Positions 1-8,048 are shown, counted from the stretch's first letter. The stretch: DNA of 20,074 bases from Candidatus Cloacimonadota bacterium (GCA_023392795.1 JAEWNJ010000042.1:1-20074), one strand, 5' to 3'. Notes: generated by a model from the sequence alone, not told the origin. Program-made: numbers and translations.

Positions 1-2
1 CC

Positions 3-1193
3 TACCTGAAAGATCTTGCAAGGCATGAAGGTATCTCAGATAAGATTTCGTTCCGGGGTTTCACTGCAGATATTGGTGAGTACTATCAGCAGGCTGACAT
101 GGCTATAGTCCCGTCCCGATGGCAGGAGCCATTTGGTTTGGTGGGGCTGGAAGCCTTTGCTTACCAGATTCCCGTGACTGGCTTTGCAGTGGGCGGAATC
201 ACGGAATGGTTAAAGCACAAAGTGAACGGTTTGGCCGTAAGAGAAGGGGATACATCGAGACTCGCCAGAGCTATCCGGATTCTCATTGATGATCCCGCCG
301 CCCGGAAGCGTTATGCAGCGGCAGGTTACGCGCTAATCCAAACGCGGTTTACCAGAACAGAATTCAGGGAATCCTTTATTCCACATCTGGAAGATTTGAT
401 CAAGCAGTGGCAATCAAGAAGGGATCAGGCCGAAGACGGCCTGGATATCTTTGCCATCAAACTGGCCAATCTCAGTATGGCTGAGGCCATGAACATAGTG
501 GAGACGGCCATCATTACGCGTAAGCAAAAAGAAGTGTTCTTCGTCAATGCTGATTGCCTGAATAAAGTTTTTGTTGACAAGGATTACCATGCCATTTTAA
601 GGGATAGCAAAGAATTGTTTGCCGACGGGATTGGGATCAAACTCGCCGGGAAAATACTTGGGAAGTCTGTCCGTGACAATGTAAATGGCACTGATATGCT
701 TCCGCTGCTGTGCGAAATGGCTGAAAGTAATGGTTACTCAATGTATCTCTTAGGCGCCGCGGAAGGCGTAGCAGAAACAATGAAAACCAAACTTGTTCAG
801 AAGTATCCGCGGCTGAAAATCTGCGGATTTAGAAGTGGCTATTTCGACCATGATAAAGATAGTGACATAGTGATTGGGGAGATAAATGACTCCCGGCCGG
901 ATATTCTGCTGGTGGCTTTTGGAGCTCCTCTGCAGGAAAAGTTCATCCGTAAAAACGCCCAAAAGATAGAAGCAAGAGTGCTGATGGGTGTGGGCGGATT
1001 ATTTGATTTTTACTCGGGCAGGATTGCCCGTGCGCCATATTGGATGCGGCAGCTGGGTATGGAGTGGGTTTTTAGGCTGATGAAGGAACCCAGACGTATG
1101 TGGAAAAGATATATTATTGGGAATCCGGTATTCTTGTACCGGGTTTTCAGGTGGAATAAGAACCGCGATTTTGGTGGCTTTGGCACCATGTGA
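3..1193 (+). CDS. GT4 - WecG/TagA/CpsF (GT26) fusion glycosyltransferase, 5' partial
   Basis: The reading frame is open from the left edge (first full codon at 3), so this is the C-terminal part of a longer protein; the ATG at 99 is internal. The first ~120 visible residues are the end of a GT4 (GT-B fold) glycosyltransferase: the motif SRWQEPFGLVGLEAFA contains the E-x7-E donor-site signature. After a short charged linker (near base 420) comes a complete GT26 WecG/TagA/CpsF domain with VNADCLN, FADGIGIKLAG, VNGTDML, ILLVAFGAPLQEKF and MGVGGLFDFYSGR; the Asp of ADG is the likely catalytic residue. Members of this family add the second sugar to an undecaprenyl-PP-linked sugar on the cytoplasmic membrane face. 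The priming transferase follows 11 nt downstream, which fits. Donor sugars cannot be read from sequence. Domain calls are confident; whether the fusion is complete depends on sequence outside the window. Confidence 0.9.
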   Translation, partial: YLKDLARHEGISDKISFRGFTADIGEYYQQADMAIVPSRWQEPFGLVGLEAFAYQIPVTGFAVGGITEWLKHKVNGLAVREGDTSRLARAIRILIDDPAARKRYAAAGYALIQTRFTRTEFRESFIPHLEDLIKQWQSRRDQAEDGLDIFAIKLANLSMAEAMNIVETAIITRKQKEVFFVNADCLNKVFVDKDYHAILRDSKELFADGIGIKLAGKILGKSVRDNVNGTDMLPLLCEMAESNGYSMYLLGAAEGVAETMKTKLVQKYPRLKICGFRSGYFDHDKDSDIVIGEINDSRPDILLVAFGAPLQEKFIRKNAQKIEARVLMGVGGLFDFYSGRIARAPYWMRQLGMEWVFRLMKEPRRMWKRYIIGNPVFLYRVFRWNKNRDFGGFGTM

Positions 1194-1204
1194 TGTTTTA
1201 GACA

Positions 1205-1939
1205 TTGATGCTAAGTTACAAAGGCCATGGCAGAAGCACGAGAGCGCGCGAGATTGAGCGTCTCTTGAGCATGGGAAAGAAGAGCAGCAGGCTGAAAATG
1301 CAGCTTAAGTTTTCAGTTTGGGAATGGACAGTAGCCTTTGCCAAGTTTGTAAAAGCTTTTATCGACATGGTGGGTTCACTGCTGCTGATCATCATTCTTT
1401 CACCGGTGTTTCTGGTGACCGCCATCTTGATCTATCTAAGCGATCCCGGTCCGATCTTTTATGTAGCGGACAGGGTGGGATTGAACGGAGCCTATTTCGG
1501 ATTTATCAAGTTCCGCTCCATGTACGTGAACGCGGACAGATTTAAGGATGATCTTTGGGAGCAGAATGAATCTGCAGGCGGCGTGATCTTTAAGATGAAG
1601 AAGGACCCCAGGGTGACCAGAGTCGGACGTTTTATCCGTCGCTTCAGCATCGATGAACTGCCCCAATTGATCAACGTTTTGAAGGGAGATATGAGCCTGG
1701 TGGGGCCTAGACCGCCCCTGCCACAGGAAGTATTGCAATATACTTTGGAAGATCGCAAACGGCTGCATGTGAAGCCCGGCATTACCTGTCTGTGGCAGAT
1801 CAAAGGGCGTAGCGATATCCCCTTTCAGCAACAGGTGCAGCTGGACATGCAATATATTCGCAGCCAGGGCATTAAAAATGACATTATAATATTGCTGAAG
1901 ACTATTCCCGCGGTCATCAGCGGTAAAGGTGCGTATTGA
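1205..1939 (+). CDS. Bacterial sugar transferase (polyprenyl-phosphate phosphoglycosyl transferase)
   Basis: This is the initiating phosphoglycosyl transferase, predicted to move a sugar-1-phosphate from a nucleotide sugar to undecaprenyl phosphate. The 244-residue protein is of the small monotopic type (PF02397), without the large N-terminal membrane domain of WbaP/WcaJ. After a basic N-terminal stretch, one hydrophobic re-entrant segment (about residues 55-78) precedes KFRSM, DPRVTRVGRFIRR, the catalytic Asp-Glu pair in SIDELPQL (about 150-151), GDMSLVGPRPPLP, KPGITCLWQIKGRSD and the usual GKGAY end. Every core family motif is intact. The start is uncertain: 1205 is TTG and 1208 is ATG, neither with a clear Shine-Dalgarno site, and an in-frame ATG at 1271 could also serve. 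It sits 11 nt after the GT26 fusion, so steps one and two of glycan assembly are encoded together. The sugar is not predictable. Confidence 0.93.
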   Translation: MMLSYKGHGRSTRAREIERLLSMGKKSSRLKMQLKFSVWEWTVAFAKFVKAFIDMVGSLLLIIILSPVFLVTAILIYLSDPGPIFYVADRVGLNGAYFGFIKFRSMYVNADRFKDDLWEQNESAGGVIFKMKKDPRVTRVGRFIRRFSIDELPQLINVLKGDMSLVGPRPPLPQEVLQYTLEDRKRLHVKPGITCLWQIKGRSDIPFQQQVQLDMQYIRSQGIKNDIIILLKTIPAVISGKGAY

Positions 1940-1997
1940 TGCCGGAATTCGGCGGGAACCAGTGACAAAGACAGGCGGATGAAGGCCACAAGGAGAC

Positions 1998-2348
1998 ATG
2001 ATGGAACTAAACTTTAAACAGGAAAACAAGGTGGGAATTATCGAGGTAAAAGGCAGACTCGATGCCTATCACGCCCCGGAACTTCGTACATTGTACAATT
2101 CCGTAGCCGACAAAGCGGTCAACTTCGTCTTTGATATGGCACAATGTGACTTTGTGGATAGCACCGGCCTCGGCACCATCGTGGCTTGCTTGAAATCGGC
2201 GTCTCAGGGCGGTGGCGATATTCACATTGCCAATCTGCAGGAGAAGCCCCGAATGGTGTTTGACATCACTCGGGCACATAAGATATTTCACATCTTCGAC
2301 GATCTGGAAGCAGCCGTCCTCAGTTTTGATGAAGATATGGGAGATTGA
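1998..2348 (+). CDS. STAS-domain protein (anti-sigma factor antagonist / SpoIIAA-like)
   Basis: A single STAS domain fills this 116-residue protein. VKGRLDAYHAPELR is the first strand-turn-helix, and FDMAQCDFVDSTGLGTIV holds the phosphorylation-site loop with Ser55 (DSTGLG), as in SpoIIAA/RsbV. Such proteins are switched by a partner kinase and PP2C phosphatase and bind an anti-sigma factor or another target in the unphosphorylated form. No kinase, phosphatase or sigma factor gene is visible in the window. AAGGAG at 1990-1995 precedes two consecutive ATGs; spacing is 2 nt to 1998 and 5 nt to 2001, so the second ATG may be the true start. The preceding 58-nt gap is the largest in the operon and contains only a small GCCG/CGGC hairpin. 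In Vibrio fischeri the STAS protein SypA controls a polysaccharide locus, so a local regulatory role is plausible but inferred. Confidence 0.9.
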   Translation: MMELNFKQENKVGIIEVKGRLDAYHAPELRTLYNSVADKAVNFVFDMAQCDFVDSTGLGTIVACLKSASQGGGDIHIANLQEKPRMVFDITRAHKIFHIFDDLEAAVLSFDEDMGD

Positions 2349-2368
2349 TGGGACAAGGAGATTGACCG

Positions 2369-3772
2369 ATGCGATGCTTGATATATGCCAGAACTGACGA
2401 AGCAGGATGGTTGAAGGACTATTTTCCAGATGTTGATCCATTCCTGCTGAAGATCGTAAACAAACCGCTGCTTGAGTACATATTGGACATGGTAACTCTG
2501 CTCGGTTTCAACGAAGTTCGCATCGTGTCTGATAATTCCACCAAAGAAATCGAACATTCACTCGGAGTTGGGAGCAAGTGGGGCAGCAAGATATCATATG
2601 CTCTAGCCCGCCCCGGAGATAGCCTGAAAAATGTATATCTGAAGAATCATTCCTTTTGTAAAGATACGGCACTACTGTTATGGGACGGTTTTTTCTTTGC
2701 CTCCTATGACAGCAAGCATTTGGTGGACTACTTTAAACAAGATCAGGGGTTTTGCTGTGGAGATAGCAAACGCATGATCTATCTCGCTGCCGGAGAAAAC
2801 CTGGGCAACGCTATTGTCAAGCAAAGTACAGCTCCGGAATGCCTTGAGATCAAGAACATATCGTCCATCAAGGATTATTATCAGCTAAGCATGGACATCC
2901 TGAAGGCATGGAATAGAAACTATGTGTTGCCGGGATACACAAACGAGAAAGACACTTTTTTGGGCCTCAATGTGGTTTACCCCCACAGCTGTGAATTGCA
3001 TCCCCCCATCATGATTGGAAACAACTGTCGGTTCCAACGCGAGACCTGGATCGGCCCCAATAGCATCATCGGAAACAACGTGATAATCGATGAAAACACC
3101 TGCGTGAACGATAGCATCGTCTATGACAACACTTATGTGGGACGGGATCTGGATCTGGATCACAAGATTGTATACAAAGGTAATCTCATTTCCGCTCAAT
3201 CGGGAGAGTGCATTCATATCTTGGATAAGGTGTTGGTGTCACAAGTGGAACTGGGTATCGTCACATCGTATCTGAACCGTTTAGTTCAAAGAGTTTTCGC
3301 ATTGTGTCTTTTCGCCATCCAAACGATGCCCTGGCTTCTGCTGTATCTCCCCTTCAGCGTGGTAAGTAAAGAGCTTCGCACAGAAAGACTGCTAAGCAAA
3401 AACATGAATACCCGACGGTACACCGATAGCCGCCTGGTGGCAAAATCATGGTGGGGACGTCTGATGATCCGCTTTAGTCTGGACAAATATGACCTGCTCT
3501 TCAGGGCAGCATTTTCCGGGGAGTTATACTTGGTCGGCAATCGACTGTTTGTGAACTCAGTAAAAAACCGGAAACTGATCGGAGATCTTCCCGTATATAA
3601 TCCCGGGGTATTCTCCTTGTCGGAGAGCGTGGCATCGCATAATCCCGGAGTGGACAGCTTTTATGAACTGGAATACATTGACAAAATATCTACTCTTTTA
3701 AACATTAAGATATTGATCGCGACCCTCTACGGTAGGTTGTTTAAGGGATTGGACACAGATGGGCACAATTGA
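2369..3772 (+). CDS. Three-part protein: nucleotidyltransferase-like, hexapeptide repeats, degenerate sugar transferase
   Basis: Three regions are visible in 467 residues. Residues 1-120 resemble NDP-sugar pyrophosphorylases (VNKPLLEYILDMVTLLGFNEVRIV), but the glycine-rich GxGTR nucleotide loop is missing. Residues ~200-275 form a left-handed beta-helix of hexapeptide repeats (IMIGNNCRF, TWIGPNSIIGNNVII, YVGRDL). The C-terminal part has a hydrophobic segment (~308-331), then a weak copy of a phosphoglycosyl transferase end: GELYLVGNRLF in place of MSLVGPRP, VYNPGVFSLSES in place of KPGITGLWQ, and a final helix matching the DikILlkT segment (~438-457). The catalytic DELPQL motif is absent. It is therefore probably a membrane-bound pseudo-enzyme or scaffold, though an unusual acyl- or nucleotidyltransferase is possible. 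AAGGAG at 2355-2360, 8 nt upstream, supports the start. It lies 20 nt after the STAS gene and 7 nt before the next gene. Confidence 0.72.
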   Translation: MRCLIYARTDEAGWLKDYFPDVDPFLLKIVNKPLLEYILDMVTLLGFNEVRIVSDNSTKEIEHSLGVGSKWGSKISYALARPGDSLKNVYLKNHSFCKDTALLLWDGFFFASYDSKHLVDYFKQDQGFCCGDSKRMIYLAAGENLGNAIVKQSTAPECLEIKNISSIKDYYQLSMDILKAWNRNYVLPGYTNEKDTFLGLNVVYPHSCELHPPIMIGNNCRFQRETWIGPNSIIGNNVIIDENTCVNDSIVYDNTYVGRDLDLDHKIVYKGNLISAQSGECIHILDKVLVSQVELGIVTSYLNRLVQRVFALCLFAIQTMPWLLLYLPFSVVSKELRTERLLSKNMNTRRYTDSRLVAKSWWGRLMIRFSLDKYDLLFRAAFSGELYLVGNRLFVNSVKNRKLIGDLPVYNPGVFSLSESVASHNPGVDSFYELEYIDKISTLLNIKILIATLYGRLFKGLDTDGHN

Positions 3773-3779
3773 GTGAGAC

Positions 3780-4922
3780 ATGATGAATAAATACGCACCT
3801 TACGGCAGTGACGGATTCAACGGCTATATAGATGAGAGCCTGAAGGACATCGCGGCTCGCTTTGACGCGCTGTTCTCACGCGACGAGATAATCGCCTTGG
3901 TACTGGGCGGTGGATATGGCAGAAATGAAGGCGGAGTGCTGATAGCAGACAATGAGGAAAAGCTATATAACGATCTTGATTTCTTTGTGATATCAAAAGA
4001 CATGCCTCAGTGGAGAAATTCCCAGATCGGCAGAACGCTAAAAAGCCTGCATTATGATCTAAGCGACCATTATGGCATCGAGGTGGATTTCTCTGATCTC
4101 AAACCCGTGAGTTCCCTTGCCAAAACACCCCTCACGTTGATGTGGTACGATCTGCTCTATGGGCATAAGGTGATATGGGGAAATAAACACGTTTTACAGA
4201 ACCTGCCGCGCTGGAAAGCCAAAGATCTGGGCATCAATGAAGCATTGAAGCTTCTGTTGAACCGTGGTATGGGGCTGTATTTCGCTCGATCCTACCTTTT
4301 ACACGATGCGCTAAACGAGCAATGCGATTTTATCAATCGGAACATACACAAGGCGTATCAAGCAGTGGCGGAAGCCGTCCTGATCACCGAAGGTAAGTAC
4401 CACTGGTCCGTGATCCGACGCAAGGAACTGATCAAAGAAGCCCCACTAGCTGAGTATAGTAACGATGACAGATTGCCTGACTTGATTCAGGAAGCCATGC
4501 TCTTCAAGCTCCGTCCACATTACGTCGAACCCATACCTAAAGCCATAAACGATCGTCTGCAAACGGCGATTGATATCTTTGAACAGGTTTACTATGCTTG
4601 CTGGGCTGAGTATTTCGGAGTTCCCAAGCTGGACTTGAAGTCTTATCATAACCTGCTATCAAGTCACAAGGATCAACAGAGTTCTGTGATGTCCATTGCC
4701 AAGAACTTCGCACTAAACTTACGCGACTGCGGGATCACGCCAGCCAATATGACAGAATACATCAAGTATCCCCGTTACAGACTGTTTTATACACTGCCTT
4801 GGCTGCTCTTTGGGGCCGAAATGACTAATGAAAGCGTAGCCAGGATGCTGGGCGTACAGGGTGATATAGACCGAGAAAGCCTGGAAAAACGCTATATATC
4901 CTTGTGGCAAAGGTATAACTAA
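3780..4922 (+). CDS. Predicted pol-beta superfamily nucleotidyltransferase
   Basis: This 380-residue protein has the signature of the DNA-polymerase-beta nucleotidyltransferase fold in its first 110 residues. LVLGGGYGRNEGGV (about 41-53) gives the Gly-rich loop, NDLDFFV gives metal-binding Asp65 and Asp67, and EVDFSDL gives the third carboxylate Asp103. All three acidic residues are present, so catalysis is plausible. The rest is alpha-helical and unrecognised; no membrane segment or signal peptide is seen. Relatives transfer an NMP to proteins, small molecules or RNA. Its place among glycan genes suggests an activated sugar or alcohol, or a protein, as acceptor, but this is inference. Two ATGs (3780, 3783) start the frame with only a weak GTGAG upstream. 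The stop overlaps the next start as TAATG, indicating translational coupling to the phosphodiesterase gene and a likely functional pair. Confidence 0.75.
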   Translation: MMNKYAPYGSDGFNGYIDESLKDIAARFDALFSRDEIIALVLGGGYGRNEGGVLIADNEEKLYNDLDFFVISKDMPQWRNSQIGRTLKSLHYDLSDHYGIEVDFSDLKPVSSLAKTPLTLMWYDLLYGHKVIWGNKHVLQNLPRWKAKDLGINEALKLLLNRGMGLYFARSYLLHDALNEQCDFINRNIHKAYQAVAEAVLITEGKYHWSVIRRKELIKEAPLAEYSNDDRLPDLIQEAMLFKLRPHYVEPIPKAINDRLQTAIDIFEQVYYACWAEYFGVPKLDLKSYHNLLSSHKDQQSSVMSIAKNFALNLRDCGITPANMTEYIKYPRYRLFYTLPWLLFGAEMTNESVARMLGVQGDIDRESLEKRYISLWQRYN

Positions 4923-6061
4923 TGAAGAGACTTGCCCTGTACGTGTTTATAGACGCTCTGGGATGGGAGATCTACCAGAAATACGGATTCCTTGCCGACT
5001 TGAACCTGAACTCCAGAAGATTGGAAACCACCTTTGGCTTTTCATCCGCAGCAGATCCGTCAATCCTGACCGGCAGGTATCCCGATGAGCATACACATTG
5101 GTCTTCCTTCATCTACAATCCCCAGGAATCACCATTCAAGCTATTGCGGTATATGTCGTTATTGCCTCCTGTTTTGTTTGACCGCTGGAGGGTGCGGCAC
5201 AATCTGAGCAAGTTGATCAAAAGGATCAATGGCTGGACAGGCTACTTTGAGCTATATTCCGTACCCTTCCAGTATCTGCCCTACTTTGACTATCTGGAAA
5301 AGCGAGATTACTTTGTGCCTGGGGGCATACTGGCCACAGACACCATATTTGACTGGTGTGTGAAGAAGGGCGTCCCGTACTATTGTTCAAACTGGCGGGA
5401 TAGCGAAGATAAGATATTGCTGGCGAATAAGCAGGTGATTAGCGAAGCAAAAGTCAAGTTTTGCTATGTGTATCTTCCCAAACTTGACGGCGTAATGCAT
5501 AGTCACGGGCCCTTCTCTGTAGAAACCGAGGCCAAACTCCGTGATCTGGAGGTCAAGATCAAGGATCTGCATCGCTTCGCAGAAAAAGTGTATGATGAGG
5601 TCAACCTTTATGTAATCTCGGATCATGGCATGGCTCCTGTGCATGCCTCCTGCGATCTGATGCCAAAGATAGAATCCTTACCCTACCAATATGGCAAAGA
5701 CTATATAGCCTTTTACGATTCCACAATGGCCAGGTTCTGGTTCTTTAACGAGAGGGCCAGACACGAAATCATCGAAACCTTGGAAACCATCAATTGCGGC
5801 AGCATTGTGGATCAGGAAACAATGAGATCTCTGCGCGTTGGATTCCCTCATGACCGCTTTGGGCAAATCTACTACCTTATGAATGAGGGGGTGCTTTTGA
5901 ATCCCAGCTATATGGGGTTAAAGCCCGTTGATGGCATGCATGGATATCATCCCGGGGAGATTCATTCATACGCAATGATGCTTTCCAACAGAATTATCCC
6001 CAAAGAAATCCAATCCATCACTGATATTAGAAAAACAATGGAGTCTGAGCTTGCTGAGTGA
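4922..6061 (+). CDS. Alkaline phosphatase superfamily phosphodiesterase / nucleotide pyrophosphatase-like
   Basis: This 379-residue protein matches the type I phosphodiesterase/nucleotide pyrophosphatase branch of the alkaline phosphatase superfamily. Likely two-metal-site residues occur in the usual order: Asp11 (VFIDALG), a nucleophile loop FSSAADPSILTGRYPDEH aligned to the TFPNHYTLVTGLYP loop of NPP enzymes with Ser41 or Ser42 replacing Thr, Asp189 and His193/His195 (LDGVMHSHG), Asp234-His235 (VISDHGM), and His340/His343 (HGYHP). There is no signal peptide or membrane segment, so it should act in the cytoplasm, unlike most relatives. It could hydrolyse or transfer a phosphodiester on a nucleotide-activated compound or lipid intermediate. 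AAAGG at 4909-4913 lies 8 nt before the ATG. It is coupled to the upstream nucleotidyltransferase (TAATG) and overlaps the downstream gene by 11 nt. The superfamily is clear, the substrate unknown. Confidence 0.85.
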   Translation: MKRLALYVFIDALGWEIYQKYGFLADLNLNSRRLETTFGFSSAADPSILTGRYPDEHTHWSSFIYNPQESPFKLLRYMSLLPPVLFDRWRVRHNLSKLIKRINGWTGYFELYSVPFQYLPYFDYLEKRDYFVPGGILATDTIFDWCVKKGVPYYCSNWRDSEDKILLANKQVISEAKVKFCYVYLPKLDGVMHSHGPFSVETEAKLRDLEVKIKDLHRFAEKVYDEVNLYVISDHGMAPVHASCDLMPKIESLPYQYGKDYIAFYDSTMARFWFFNERARHEIIETLETINCGSIVDQETMRSLRVGFPHDRFGQIYYLMNEGVLLNPSYMGLKPVDGMHGYHPGEIHSYAMMLSNRIIPKEIQSITDIRKTMESELAE

Positions 6062-8048
6062 GAAGAACTATCCGGATGAGAAGCCAATTTATCCCTTTGT
6101 GGTAATCGACATTCAAGTGCTCTTTAAAGCACTGAGCAAGAAGCTAAAGAACTTGCTCGTGATCACCGTCATCGCCATGGCTATCGCGGCTTTGTGGGCA
6201 TTGATCAGAATTAATCCCACTTGGAAAGCTGATTGCTATGTAATCCGCGCACCCAAGAACATGTCAACTCCGGCTGATATGCCTTATCTATACCAAAGCT
6301 TCGATATCAATACTATACTGGAGACGGTGCGCACTCGCGATGTCCTGACGGATGTGATCAAGAAGCTGGAACTGGATATCTCTCCTGAATCCCTGTTTCG
6401 CAACATCGACGTGCAAAGGGGAAACAGATCCAGCGTGCTACGCTTTTCAGCCAGATGGAGTGATCCTGAGATGGCTGCCAACATTGCCAATGCCACCGCA
6501 GAAAGCTTCATTTATAACAATACCAAGCTGCAGAACTCTGCTACTTTGAAGATTTATAACTACTATCTCGAACAGCAGAAGATGCGTCTGGAGACAATCG
6601 ACGACTTGAGCATGAAGTATGAGGCTCATCGTGCTAAATATGGCATTATCTCAATTCCTCACGAAACTCAGGGCCGCTTCGAGTTACTCAAAACCATTGA
6701 AATCGATATGGCTGAAAACGCTCTGATGATCAAAGAGATGGAAACCAAGATCGATGAGATGCAGGGCAATATTGATGAAGTTCCCGAAGAAGTCGTGATG
6801 AACTGGACCTACAACCAGACCGACGAAACCAAACTTCTGGAACTGGAAAAGGAACTCGAGACCCTGCTCGCGCGCTACACGGACGATAATCCCAAGGTGA
6901 TCAAGCTCCGCGCAGAGATAGGCGAACTTCAAGCCCAGATTGAACAAAAAGAGAAAAGAGATATCCCCAATGTAGTTACTTGGGGACCCAGTGCCCTCAA
7001 GGAAGTGTATTCCATTGATAAAGCCCGATTTCTGGCAGAGAAAGAAGCCGCCCTCAAGAAAAACGCAGAGTTTGAGAAGCAGATCGCCGATATTCGCGCC
7101 TCATTGGAAAATCTGACCAGCATTCAGAAAGACTTCTTCGAGATTGAACGGCAATTGGAAACCAATAAAGACGTCCTGAAACTGGTGGAGGGACGTTTGG
7201 CAGAAGCTAAGATGGCCATGCAATCAAACGTCAGTGATGTAGAAATACTGGAGTCCGCCAGAGCGCCGCGCAATCCTGAAAGCGGGCGAAGAAAGCTAAT
7301 AGTCCTGCTTACGGGAATAATCGTCTTTGTCTTTGGTGCCAGCTATCTGATCGTTAAAGAGCTTCTCAGCCCAGCCACAAAGTCTGAAAAAGACTTCACC
7401 GATGCCATCAGAATACCGCTGGTCGCCAACCTTCCGGACGAGAACAGCGTTGCGACACAAGTGTTCTATCGAAATCTACAGGTCATGCTGGATAACATCC
7501 AACGTGGTACGGCTGGACTACCTAAACCAGTGATTACCCTTGGCAATGATGTACAGGAGACCGGCAAGAGTTTCATTGCTAACGAACTGATCCAGATTAT
7601 CTGCCAGAAAGAGAGAAAAGTGCTTTACATAGACACAGTTAAGAATCTCCCAGAAGGCAATGAATCATTTGTGATCAATGATTTCCTTTATGAGAAATCC
7701 GATTCATTCGTGATTGACACTCGCCATAGATTGGTCCATCATGCGTTTTTTCAAGCTGGGGATGATACATTTACCACGGTTCTGGACACCGAGCGTGTAC
7801 AGCTATTCATCAGCAAATTGGATGATTATGACTTCATTTTTTGGGAGCTTTTCGAGTTCTCATACAACATCCAGCTATTCAGTAGCATCGCCCTTGCCTC
7901 AGATCTCTTATTGCTGGTTGCTCGCTTTGAGAGAAGTAATCGCAATAGCCTGATCAGATTGGTCAGCTTCCTGCAAGAGCGTAAGTTCCATAAGATCTAC
8001 GGAGTATTGAACTATGTTCACAAAGACTACTTTCAAGATGTATACTAG
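6051..8048 (+). CDS. Wzz/Wzc-like polysaccharide co-polymerase with degenerate P-loop domain
   Basis: The 665-residue protein has the layout of a Wzc-type co-polymerase: an N-terminal membrane helix (about 34-53), a large periplasmic part with long coiled coils (about 160-400), a proline-containing ARAPRNPESGRR stretch before a second membrane helix (about 416-437), then a cytoplasmic ATPase-like domain. That domain keeps GKS (residues 505-507, in DVQETGKSF) and a Walker A'-like VLYIDT, but the Walker B position reads FIFWELFEF and lacks the expected Asp. Kinase activity is thus doubtful. Tyrosines fall at 650, 655, 660 and 665, a possible short version of the bacterial tyrosine-kinase tail. 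Its expected job is to set glycan chain length and couple polymerisation to the export protein encoded next. The start is TTG, supported by GGAG at 6040-6043 with 7-nt spacing. It overlaps the upstream gene by 11 nt and the downstream gene by 35 nt. Confidence 0.87.
   Translation: MLSEKNYPDEKPIYPFVVIDIQVLFKALSKKLKNLLVITVIAMAIAALWALIRINPTWKADCYVIRAPKNMSTPADMPYLYQSFDINTILETVRTRDVLTDVIKKLELDISPESLFRNIDVQRGNRSSVLRFSARWSDPEMAANIANATAESFIYNNTKLQNSATLKIYNYYLEQQKMRLETIDDLSMKYEAHRAKYGIISIPHETQGRFELLKTIEIDMAENALMIKEMETKIDEMQGNIDEVPEEVVMNWTYNQTDETKLLELEKELETLLARYTDDNPKVIKLRAEIGELQAQIEQKEKRDIPNVVTWGPSALKEVYSIDKARFLAEKEAALKKNAEFEKQIADIRASLENLTSIQKDFFEIERQLETNKDVLKLVEGRLAEAKMAMQSNVSDVEILESARAPRNPESGRRKLIVLLTGIIVFVFGASYLIVKELLSPATKSEKDFTDAIRIPLVANLPDENSVATQVFYRNLQVMLDNIQRGTAGLPKPVITLGNDVQETGKSFIANELIQIICQKERKVLYIDTVKNLPEGNESFVINDFLYEKSDSFVIDTRHRLVHHAFFQAGDDTFTTVLDTERVQLFISKLDDYDFIFWELFEFSYNIQLFSSIALASDLLLLVARFERSNRNSLIRLVSFLQERKFHKIYGVLNYVHKDYFQDVY

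Noticed and set aside
1940..1952. GCCG/CGGC hairpin after the sugar transferase as a terminator
   Set aside because: Four-base stem and no T-run; the operon clearly continues with a strong ribosome binding site 40 nt later.
1436..2029. 197-codon open frame on the - strand
   Set aside because: Antisense to the sugar transferase gene and the gap after it; no domain, and it would run against a tightly packed operon.
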